A model generated the notes under the pieces. The model made no database searches. It was not told the DNA's origin and saw only the letters and a program-made list of their open reading frames with translations. A DNA stretch of 64,000 nucleotides from Pectobacterium polonicum (lineage in GTDB: Bacteria; Pseudomonadota; Gammaproteobacteria; Enterobacterales; Enterobacteriaceae): assembly GCF_005497185.1 (NCBI RefSeq), contig NZ_RJTN01000009.1, positions 1 to 64,000 on the forward strand, given 5' to 3'. A program made the position numbers and the translations under genes. Below are positions 57,421-64,000 of this stretch, piece after piece; the stretch's first letter is position 1; every line of letters starts with the position of its first letter.

Positions 57421-57768
57421 ACTCCTCTTAAAGCAATCTGACTGTTCAGATAATCTGCAAACATTTTGCCACATCCACCGCAAGCGGCAGGGGTCTATGT
57501 CAATAATTTAGTCGCTTATCTGATTATGCCCAACAGATTTTGTCCTTGCGCGACGATTAGCACCATAAACTGCCTTAAATCAAAGTCCTTACCTGATGGG
57601 TTAATTAAGATTCCCAATCGTTAACAACATTCATCGACTGATAACTCATCGCTTACGACGACCCGCGGGGGTGACTGGCAAAACGCCCGTCATAAAAGCG
57701 GTATCAGTCTGAACATCATTGATCGTACCGACCCGCTACGGCCCGAAGGGATTAATGAAGGATTGTGT
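57421..57768. promoter_or_regulatory. Divergent promoter region of ubiT and ubiUV
   Basis: About 350 bp without a gene. One perfect FNR half-site appears on the minus strand (TTGAT in TTTGATTTAAGGCAG near 57574-57588). The full TTGAT-N4-ATCAA pair is not convincing by eye. Anaerobic control would fit the pathway. Confidence 0.4.
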
Positions 57769-58764
57769 ATGGAACTGCTTTGCCCCGCTGGCAACCTGCC
57801 AGCACTGAAAGCTGCCATCGATAATGGCGCAGATGCGGTCTATATCGGCCTAAAAGATGACACCAATGCACGTCATTTTGCCGGGCTGAACTTTACCGAT
57901 AAGAAACTACAGGAAGCGCGCGAGTACGTGCATCGTCATCGGCGTAAGCTGCATATCGCCATCAATACGTTTGCTCACCCAGACGGCTATCAGCGCTGGC
58001 AGCGCGCCGTGGACATGGCCGCGCAGATCGGGGCCGACGTGCTGATCCTCGCCGATCTCGCCATGCTGGAATATGCCGCCGAGCGCTATCCCCACATTGA
58101 GCGTCACGTGTCGGTTCAGGCTTCCGCGACAAACACCGAAGCGATCCGTTTCTATCATCGCCATTTCGATGTCTCACGCATCGTGCTGCCACGCGTGCTG
58201 TCCATCCATCAGGTGAAGCAAATCGCTCGTACCAGCCCGGTGCCGCTCGAAGTGTTCGCCTTCGGTAGCCTGTGCATCATGGCGGAAGGCCGCTGCTATC
58301 TCTCTTCTTATCTGACCGGTGAATCACCGAATACCGTAGGTGCCTGTTCCCCCGCGCGGTTTGTACGCTGGCAGCAGACGGAGAACGGCATGGAATCACG
58401 CCTGAACAATATTCTGATCGACCGCTATCAGGATGATGAAAACGCCGGTTATCCGACGCTATGTAAAGGCCGCTATTTGGTCGATGGACAGCGCTACCAT
58501 GCGCTGGAAGAGCCAACCAGCCTGAACACGCTAGAGCTTCTACCTGAATTGATGGCTGCCAATATTGCCTCTGTGAAGATAGAGGGCCGCCAGCGCAGCC
58601 CAGCCTACGTCAGCCAGATTACGCAGGTGTGGCGACAGGCTATCGATCGCTGCCGTGCCAATCCTGAGACATTCGTTCCCACTCAGGCCTGGATGGATGC
58701 GTTAGGCGCGGTAGCAGAAGGCAAACAGACCACGCTTGGCGCTTATCACCGTAAATGGCAGTAG
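57769..58764 (+). CDS. ubiU: O2-independent ubiquinone hydroxylation protein UbiU
   Basis: A 331-residue U32-family protein that with UbiV forms a heterodimer with [4Fe-4S] clusters for oxygen-independent hydroxylations in ubiquinone synthesis. MELLCPAGNLPALKAAIDNG starts the barrel; cluster-type Cys are in FAFGSLCIMAEGRCYLSSYL, GACSPARF and TLCKGRYL. The start is ATG 57769; the frame begins at a TTG two codons earlier. ubiV follows after 11 bp with its own AGGAG. Confidence 0.95.
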   Translation: MELLCPAGNLPALKAAIDNGADAVYIGLKDDTNARHFAGLNFTDKKLQEAREYVHRHRRKLHIAINTFAHPDGYQRWQRAVDMAAQIGADVLILADLAMLEYAAERYPHIERHVSVQASATNTEAIRFYHRHFDVSRIVLPRVLSIHQVKQIARTSPVPLEVFAFGSLCIMAEGRCYLSSYLTGESPNTVGACSPARFVRWQQTENGMESRLNNILIDRYQDDENAGYPTLCKGRYLVDGQRYHALEEPTSLNTLELLPELMAANIASVKIEGRQRSPAYVSQITQVWRQAIDRCRANPETFVPTQAWMDALGAVAEGKQTTLGAYHRKWQ

Positions 58765-58775
58765 CAGGAGAACAC

Positions 58776-59654
58776 ATGAAATACGCATTAGGGAATATCC
58801 TCTACTATTGGCCGAAAGAGGATGTTGAGGCGTTTTATCAGGCTGCGGTGAACAGCAGCGCCGATATCATTTATCTCGGCGAAACGGTGTGCAGCAAACG
58901 CCGCTTGATGAAAGTGGCGGACTGGTTCAACGTCGCCCGCGAGGTCGCCAACAGCGGGAAACAGGTGGTGATCTCTACGCTGGCACTGTTACAAGCGCCG
59001 TCTGAACTCACCGAGCTAAAACGCTATGTGGAGAACGGCGAGTTCTTGCTGGAAGCAAACGATCTGGGCGCCGTTAACATCGCCGCCGAACGCAATCTGC
59101 CGTTTGTCGCCGGGCACGCGCTCAACTGCTACAATGCGTACACCCTGCGAGTGCTGCATAAACAAGGTATGGTGCGCTGGTGCATGCCGGTCGAGCTCTC
59201 CCGAGACTGGCTGCAAAATCTGCTGAATCAGTGTGACGAGCTTGGCTTTCGCCATCAGTTTGAAGTGGAAGTGCTCAGCTACGGCCATTTACCGTTAGCC
59301 TATTCCGCCCGCTGCTTTACCGCCCGCTCAGAAGATCGGCCGAAGGATGAATGCGAAACCTGCTGCCTCAGCTATCCGCAAGGCAGAAAAATGCTGTCGC
59401 AGGAGAACCAGCAAGTCTTTGTCCTGAATGGCATCCAGACGCAAAGCGGCTATTGCTACAACCTCGGCAACGAGCTGACGTCAATGCAGGATCTGGTCGA
59501 TATCGTCCGATTGTCCCCGAACGATATCAGCACGCTGACGATGCTGGATCAATTCCGCGCCAACGAGCAAGGTAATGCACCATTAACGCTGGAAAATCAG
59601 GCAGATTGCAACGGCTACTGGCGTCGCGTTGCTGGCCTGGAGCTCGTTCAGTAA
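58776..59654 (+). CDS. ubiV: O2-independent ubiquinone hydroxylation protein UbiV
   Basis: A 292-residue partner of UbiU, U32 family. MKYALGNILYYWPKEDVEAFY starts the barrel. Cluster Cys include GETVCSKRR and the C-terminal ARCFTARSEDRPKDECETCC. The start is ATG 58776 (GCAGGAG upstream); the frame reaches back to 58755 inside the ubiU end. The pair is conserved next to yhbW and deaD. Confidence 0.95.
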   Translation: MKYALGNILYYWPKEDVEAFYQAAVNSSADIIYLGETVCSKRRLMKVADWFNVAREVANSGKQVVISTLALLQAPSELTELKRYVENGEFLLEANDLGAVNIAAERNLPFVAGHALNCYNAYTLRVLHKQGMVRWCMPVELSRDWLQNLLNQCDELGFRHQFEVEVLSYGHLPLAYSARCFTARSEDRPKDECETCCLSYPQGRKMLSQENQQVFVLNGIQTQSGYCYNLGNELTSMQDLVDIVRLSPNDISTLTMLDQFRANEQGNAPLTLENQADCNGYWRRVAGLELVQ

Positions 59655-59818
59655 TTCACTTCCTATCAGGGCGGCCAGCCGCCCTTTTCCCTCAATCGCA
59701 CCTTTCAACTACGCGGTGCTGCGACATTCCCGCATACTGATCTGACTTTCATCATTGACTGACGGCGTTAGCATCCACCGAATGGGTGGAGTCAGTGAAC
59801 AACAAAGTGAGCCATATT

Positions 59819-60826
59819 ATGTCCACACCTTCTCAAGCCGCTGTGTTTTCCGTCCTCGATCTTGCACCGATTCCGCAAGGCGCGACAGCGCGTGACGCTT
59901 TTCATCGCTCGCTGGATCTGGCGCAACAGACAGAAAAATGGGGCTATCACCGCTATTGGTTGGCGGAACACCACAGCATGACGGGTATCGCCAGCGCGGC
60001 GACGTCAGTGCTGCTCGGCTATCTTGCCTCGGGTACACAACGCATCCGTCTCGGCTCCGGCGGCGTGATGCTACCGAACCACTCACCGCTCGTCATCGCC
60101 GAGCAGTTCGGTACGCTGGAATCGCTGTACCCCGGCCGTATCGATTTGGGATTAGGTCGCGCACCCGGCACCGACCAGCGCACCATGATGGCGCTGCGCC
60201 GTCACCTCAATGCCGATATCGAAGATTTCCCACGCGATGTGCAGGAATTACAACGCTATTTTGCCGACGCACAGCCGGGTCAGGCAGTGCAGGCCGTCCC
60301 TGGACAGGGTCTACACGTTCCGATCTGGCTATTGGGATCGAGCCTGTACAGCGCACAGCTGGCCGCGAGACTGGGTTTACCTTTCGCCTTTGCCGCCCAT
60401 TTCGCACCCGATATGTTGCTGGAAGCCTTCCGCCTCTACCGTGAGAACTTTGTCCCTTCCGCCCCCCATGCCAAGCCTTATGCGATGGTTTGCGTCAATG
60501 TGGTTGCAGCCGATAGCGATCGGGATGCGCGCTTCCTCTTCACCTCAATGCAGCAACAGTTCATCAACCTGCGCCGTGGCACACCGGGCCCGCTACCCGC
60601 TCCGGTAGAGAACATCGACACAGTCGGATCGCCTGCCGAGCAGTTCGGTGCGGATCAAGCATTACGGCTGTCGATTGTCGGCGATAGCGCAAAGGTACGT
60701 CATGGATTGCAGAGCCTTTTGCGTGAAACGCAGGCGGATGAAGTGATGATCAATGGTCAAATTTTTGACCATCAGGCGCGACTGCGCTCGTTTGAAATCG
60801 CGATGGATGTATGCAAGACGCTGTAA
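59819..60826 (+). CDS. yhbW: Luciferase-like flavin monooxygenase YhbW
   Basis: A 335-residue bacterial-luciferase-like FMN protein. Segments [37 protein letters not shown] (His pair), [21 protein letters not shown] and [10 protein letters not shown] are typical. E. coli YhbW is uncharacterised. The start is ATG 59819 (MSTPSQAAV); the frame runs eleven residues further upstream. A small inverted repeat TCCACC/GGTGGA lies about 30 bases before the start. Confidence 0.92.
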   Translation: MSTPSQAAVFSVLDLAPIPQGATARDAFHRSLDLAQQTEKWGYHRYWLAEHHSMTGIASAATSVLLGYLASGTQRIRLGSGGVMLPNHSPLVIAEQFGTLESLYPGRIDLGLGRAPGTDQRTMMALRRHLNADIEDFPRDVQELQRYFADAQPGQAVQAVPGQGLHVPIWLLGSSLYSAQLAARLGLPFAFAAHFAPDMLLEAFRLYRENFVPSAPHAKPYAMVCVNVVAADSDRDARFLFTSMQQQFINLRRGTPGPLPAPVENIDTVGSPAEQFGADQALRLSIVGDSAKVRHGLQSLLRETQADEVMINGQIFDHQARLRSFEIAMDVCKTL

Positions 60827-60857
60827 TATCGAACGAGTGAGTTTGTTCTGACCAAAA

Positions 60858-60882
60858 AAAACGACCCGTTCAGGGTCGTTTT
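60858..60882. terminator. Bidirectional terminator between yhbW and deaD
   Basis: Ten-bp stem AAAACGACCC/GGGTCGTTTT with a five-base loop. T runs on both strands; serves the convergent yhbW and deaD messages. Confidence 0.92.
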
Positions 60883-60913
60883 GTATTGCAGTCGATTTTA
60901 AAAAAATCGTAGC

Positions 60914-62812
60914 TTACGCGTCAGCAGGGCGACGACGTGGAGCGCGTGGCGCGCCGTCACGGCTATCACGGTTGAAAGAACGCTCGCGACGCTCACCGCC
61001 GTTACCGTTACCTTCACGGCGTTCACCACCGCCGAAAGAGCGACGTGGAGCTGCGCCATCACGACGTTCGCCACCAGGACGACCACCGCCACGACGCTCT
61101 GGCTGTGCGACGGCATCACCCAGCAATTGCATATTCATTGGTTTGTTCAGAATACGCGTGCGGGTGAAGTGCGATAACAGATCGCCCGGCATACCTTTCG
61201 GCAGTTCGATCGTTGAGTGGGAACCAAACAGCTTGATGTTACCGATGTAACGGCTGCTGATATCCCCTTCGTTGGCGATAGCACCAACAATATGACGAAC
61301 TTCAACACCGTCATCACGACCCACTTCGATACGATACAGTTCCATCTCACCCGCATCACGACGTTCACGACGCTGCGGACGGTCACCGTCACGGCTTTCG
61401 CGGGAATCACGCGGATCGCGGCGACGATCGCCACGTGAATCACCACGAGACTCATCACGATCGCGGAATTCACGACGCGGACGGAATGCCGGATCTGGCG
61501 GCAGAATCAGAGGACGTTCGCCCTGTGCCATTTTCAGCAGCGCGGCAGCCAGCGTTTCGATGTCCAACTCTTCCTGCGGTTGCAGTTTCGTCAACAGCGC
61601 GCGGTACATGTCCAGATCGCTGCTTTCCAGTTGCTGCTGTACTTTAGCAGCAAACTTAGCCAGACGGCGTTGACCCAACAACTCTGCGTTTGGCAATTCC
61701 ACTTCAGGAATCGTCAGCTTCATTGTGCGTTCAACGTTGCGCAGCAGACGACGCTCGCGGTTTTCTACAAACAGCAAAGCACGACCTGCACGACCAGCAC
61801 GACCGGTACGACCAATACGGTGGACGTAAGACTCGGCATCCATCGGAATATCGTAGTTCACGACCAGACTGATACGCTCAACGTCCAGACCACGCGCCGC
61901 AACATCGGTCGCGATCAGGATATCCAAACGACCATCTTTCAGACGCTCCAGCGTTTGCTCACGCAGCGCCTGATTCATGTCACCGTTCAGCGCGGCACTG
62001 TTGTAACCGCTACGTTCCAGCGCTTCAGCCACTTCCAGCGTAGCGTTCTTGGTACGAACGAAAATAATTGCCGCATCAAAATCTTCTGCTTCCAGGAAAC
62101 GCACCAGCGCTTCATTTTTACGCATACCCTGCACCGTCCAGTAGCTCTGGCTGATGTCTGGGCGCGTAGTCACGCTTGATTGGATGCGAACTTCTTGCGG
62201 ATCTTTCATGAAACGACGCGTAATGCGGCGAATCGCTTCCGGCATGGTGGCAGAGAACAGCGCAGTCTGATGCGCAGCAGGGATCTGAGCCATGATGTTT
62301 TCAACATCTTCGATGAAGCCCATACGCAGCATTTCATCAGCTTCATCCAGAACCAGACCACTCAGATTAGACAGATCCAGCGTACCGCGTTTCAAGTGAT
62401 CCAGCAGACGACCAGGAGTACCCACAACGATCTGGGCTCCACCACGCAAAGCGCGCAGTTGAACGTCATAACGCTGGCCGCCGTACAGGGCAACAACATT
62501 AACGCCGTGCATATGCTTGGCAAAATCATTACAGGCTTCAGCAACCTGAACAGCCAGCTCACGGGTTGGTGCCAGCACCAGCATCTGCGGTGCTTTTAAC
62601 TCAGGCTTTAAATTATTAAGTAATGGCAGAGCAAAAGCCGCAGTTTTACCGCTACCGGTCTGTGCCATACCCAGCACATCACGACCGTTCAGCAGGTGAG
62701 GAATACATTCAGCCTGAATCGGCGATGGTTTTTCATAGCCCAGATCGGTCAGGGCATTAATAATAGGAGCAGACAGCCCCAAATCGGAAAAAGAAGTAAA
62801 TAAATCAGTCAT
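60914..62812 (-). CDS. deaD: ATP-dependent RNA helicase DeaD (CsdA), cold shock
   Basis: A 632-residue DEAD-box helicase that aids ribosome assembly and mRNA turnover at low temperature. [11 protein letters not shown] (motif I), [25 protein letters not shown] (DEAD), [10 protein letters not shown] and [13 protein letters not shown] (motif VI) lie in order. After about residue 450 comes an Arg/Asp/Gly-rich linker, a DbpA-like RNA-binding domain ([20 protein letters not shown]), and a basic RGG-type tail. The start is ATG 62812 ([12 protein letters not shown]), aligned with E. coli; the frame runs five residues upstream. Confidence 0.97.
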   Translation of the reverse strand: MTDLFTSFSDLGLSAPIINALTDLGYEKPSPIQAECIPHLLNGRDVLGMAQTGSGKTAAFALPLLNNLKPELKAPQMLVLAPTRELAVQVAEACNDFAKHMHGVNVVALYGGQRYDVQLRALRGGAQIVVGTPGRLLDHLKRGTLDLSNLSGLVLDEADEMLRMGFIEDVENIMAQIPAAHQTALFSATMPEAIRRITRRFMKDPQEVRIQSSVTTRPDISQSYWTVQGMRKNEALVRFLEAEDFDAAIIFVRTKNATLEVAEALERSGYNSAALNGDMNQALREQTLERLKDGRLDILIATDVAARGLDVERISLVVNYDIPMDAESYVHRIGRTGRAGRAGRALLFVENRERRLLRNVERTMKLTIPEVELPNAELLGQRRLAKFAAKVQQQLESSDLDMYRALLTKLQPQEELDIETLAAALLKMAQGERPLILPPDPAFRPRREFRDRDESRGDSRGDRRRDPRDSRESRDGDRPQRRERRDAGEMELYRIEVGRDDGVEVRHIVGAIANEGDISSRYIGNIKLFGSHSTIELPKGMPGDLLSHFTRTRILNKPMNMQLLGDAVAQPERRGGGRPGGERRDGAAPRRSFGGGERREGNGNGGERRERSFNRDSRDGAPRAPRRRPADA

Positions 62813-62923
62813 GTACACGTGCCTCATTAAACATGGCGGCCAGTCTACATAACTCGTCGTGAAAATTTTCAGTCATTTTCATTGAAAAGTGTGAACCGGC
62901 TCAAATTGGATTAAAAAGCGAAC

Positions 62924-62950
62924 AAAAAAGCCCTCACCCGTGAAGGTGAT
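62924..62950 (-). terminator. Terminator after nlpI
   Basis: On the minus strand TCACC-TTCAC-GGGTGA is followed by GGGCTTTTTT. It lies between nlpI and deaD and should separate the two messages. Confidence 0.75.
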
Positions 62951-62986
62951 AACCGAAGTTTTTCAGGCTGATTAAGTGTTCGTCAG

Positions 62987-63871
62987 CTATTGCTGGTCCG
63001 ATCCTGATAGGTCGTCTTGCTCTTGGCCTAATAGCGCCAATTCCAACAATGCATAGCGGTGCTCAACAAAGTTATGGACGTTGTTGGCAACCGTCAGCTT
63101 GAACAGCGCCAAAGCGGTGTTCTTGTCCCCCAGACTTAGGTAGTGCTTACCTAAATAGAAGTCAGTTTCACTGAGATGCTCAGCGAGCGAAGTGTTATCC
63201 GTAGCTTCTTCCTGTAAACGCTGCATCAGTGTTTTTTCACTGATACTGCCCAGGTAGAATTCGACAATATTCCATCCCCAAGGCCCTTTCTTCGCGTCGT
63301 CATAGCGTTTCTTCAACGCAATTTTGGCCGTCTCTGGATTGATTTCTCGCTCCACAAGATACAGCCATAACGAACGGAAAGGATCATTCGGATCGTCTCG
63401 ATAAAACGCCAGCAGATCATCCTGCGCTAACAGATAGCGACCGCCATAATACAAAGCGATGCCACGGTTTAAACGCGCGTAATTGTAAGTTGGATCAAGC
63501 TCTAGTACAGAATCAAACGCTTCATAGGCAGCATCAAAATTGCCTGCCTGCGTTAAATAGATACCCAAATAGTTAAAAACTTCTGGAATATCAGGGCGGA
63601 TCGTCAGCGCTTGTGAAAAATCATTTCGCGCCAATGCCCGTAGCCCGAGGCTATCATACAGCACTCCGCGCTCATATAATAGCTGTGCTCGCTCATCATC
63701 GGTTAATGCTCGGCTTGCAAGGATTTGTTCCATGCGTGCCAGAATCACTTCCTGCTGTAAAGTAGGCTGTAACGGAATCGCCAATACTGCGTCTTTACGC
63801 CAATCCGTGTTGCTGCATCCTGCCAGCATGAGTGCTGTTGCAACATAACACCAGCGCAAGAAAGGCTTCAT
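62987..63871 (-). CDS. nlpI: Outer-membrane lipoprotein NlpI, TPR protein
   Basis: A 294-residue lipoprotein with signal peptide and lipobox ALMLAGCSN (Cys19). It has tetratricopeptide repeats, e.g. [40 protein letters not shown] and [20 protein letters not shown]. NlpI acts as an adaptor for murein endopeptidases and the protease Prc. In E. coli it lies between pnp and deaD, as here (pnp would be just beyond the right edge). Confidence 0.97.
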   Translation of the reverse strand: MKPFLRWCYVATALMLAGCSNTDWRKDAVLAIPLQPTLQQEVILARMEQILASRALTDDERAQLLYERGVLYDSLGLRALARNDFSQALTIRPDIPEVFNYLGIYLTQAGNFDAAYEAFDSVLELDPTYNYARLNRGIALYYGGRYLLAQDDLLAFYRDDPNDPFRSLWLYLVEREINPETAKIALKKRYDDAKKGPWGWNIVEFYLGSISEKTLMQRLQEEATDNTSLAEHLSETDFYLGKHYLSLGDKNTALALFKLTVANNVHNFVEHRYALLELALLGQEQDDLSGSDQQ

Positions 63872-63957
63872 TTCCCACTCCCGAAGACAAACATTGGATG
63901 AACATCCTGTCCCGGACTGCTCAACGCAAGGACATCCATACCCTTACGATATACGCA

Positions 63958-63984
63958 GCACCTTGCCATAATCAGGCAAGGTGC
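63958..63984. terminator. Hairpin upstream of nlpI (pnp end region)
   Basis: Ten-bp perfect stem GCACCTTGCC/GGCAAGGTGC with a seven-base loop. By synteny the pnp gene should end just beyond, so this is likely a pnp-nlpI intergenic stem-loop rather than a full terminator; no T run. Confidence 0.6.
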
Positions 63985-64000
63985 CATAGGACCGTTTTCT

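Overview
The window is a bacterial chromosome segment of a soft-rot enterobacterium, most likely Pectobacterium. The core proteins (LysS, RF2, RecJ, XerD, GcvP, DeaD, NlpI, DeoA/B/D) look enterobacterial, the gene order follows E. coli in long blocks, and the cargo between the blocks (budAB-budR, a GH36 alpha-galactosidase with a LacY-type permease, FecIR iron signalling) fits soft-rot species. The genus is inferred from recall and context, not from a database search.

Layout. 1-880: end of an island inserted at the 3' end of tRNA-Gly(CCC), with a frameshifted P4-type integrase and an iteron-like repeat array. 1.0-4.7 kb: small accessory modules (LysE exporter with AraC regulator; HxlR regulator divergent from a SnoaL-like protein and a dehydrogenase). 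4.8-17.3 kb: conserved backbone lysS-prfB-recJ-dsbC-xerD-fldB-cptA-sdhE-ygfZ-trhA, interrupted by a yhjE-like transporter and rlmF. prfB carries the +1 programmed frameshift. 17.7-29.9 kb: accessory block with an HD phosphohydrolase, a LacI / alpha-galactosidase / LacY-type sugar unit with two perfect tandem operators, a PhoB-box-preceded ABC importer operon carrying a GpdQ-type glycerophosphodiesterase, and an SDR/HxlR pair. 30.0-34.8 kb: gcvTHP, with a roughly 200-bp palindromic repeat inside the operon.

34.8-39.8 kb: AT-rich gap with an orphan secreted protein, then the acetoin/butanediol unit budAB with its LysR regulator. 39.8-44.8 kb: yjjZ (with Fur box), three tRNA-Leu(CAG) genes, a LysR/aldo-keto reductase pair, and rsmC, holD-rimI. 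45.0-51.6 kb: a secreted discoidin protein and a Fur-box-preceded fecI/fecR/TonB-receptor cluster ending in a fused YddA/SbmA-type ABC transporter. 51.7-55.1 kb: deoA-deoB-deoD without deoC. 56.0-64.0 kb: yhbQ, yhbS, ubiT, ubiUV, yhbW, deaD, nlpI, which is the E. coli pnp-nlpI-deaD neighbourhood in order.

Three backbone blocks that are far apart in E. coli (lysS-gcv; yjjZ-rimI plus deo; yhb-nlpI) are joined here, with accessory genes and low-density DNA at the joins. The most interesting units are the iron-signalling cluster with its ABCD-type transporter, the predicted phosphate-starvation glycerophosphodiester uptake operon, and the recombination-type repeats at the island border. I did not find a clearly novel defence or mobile system.
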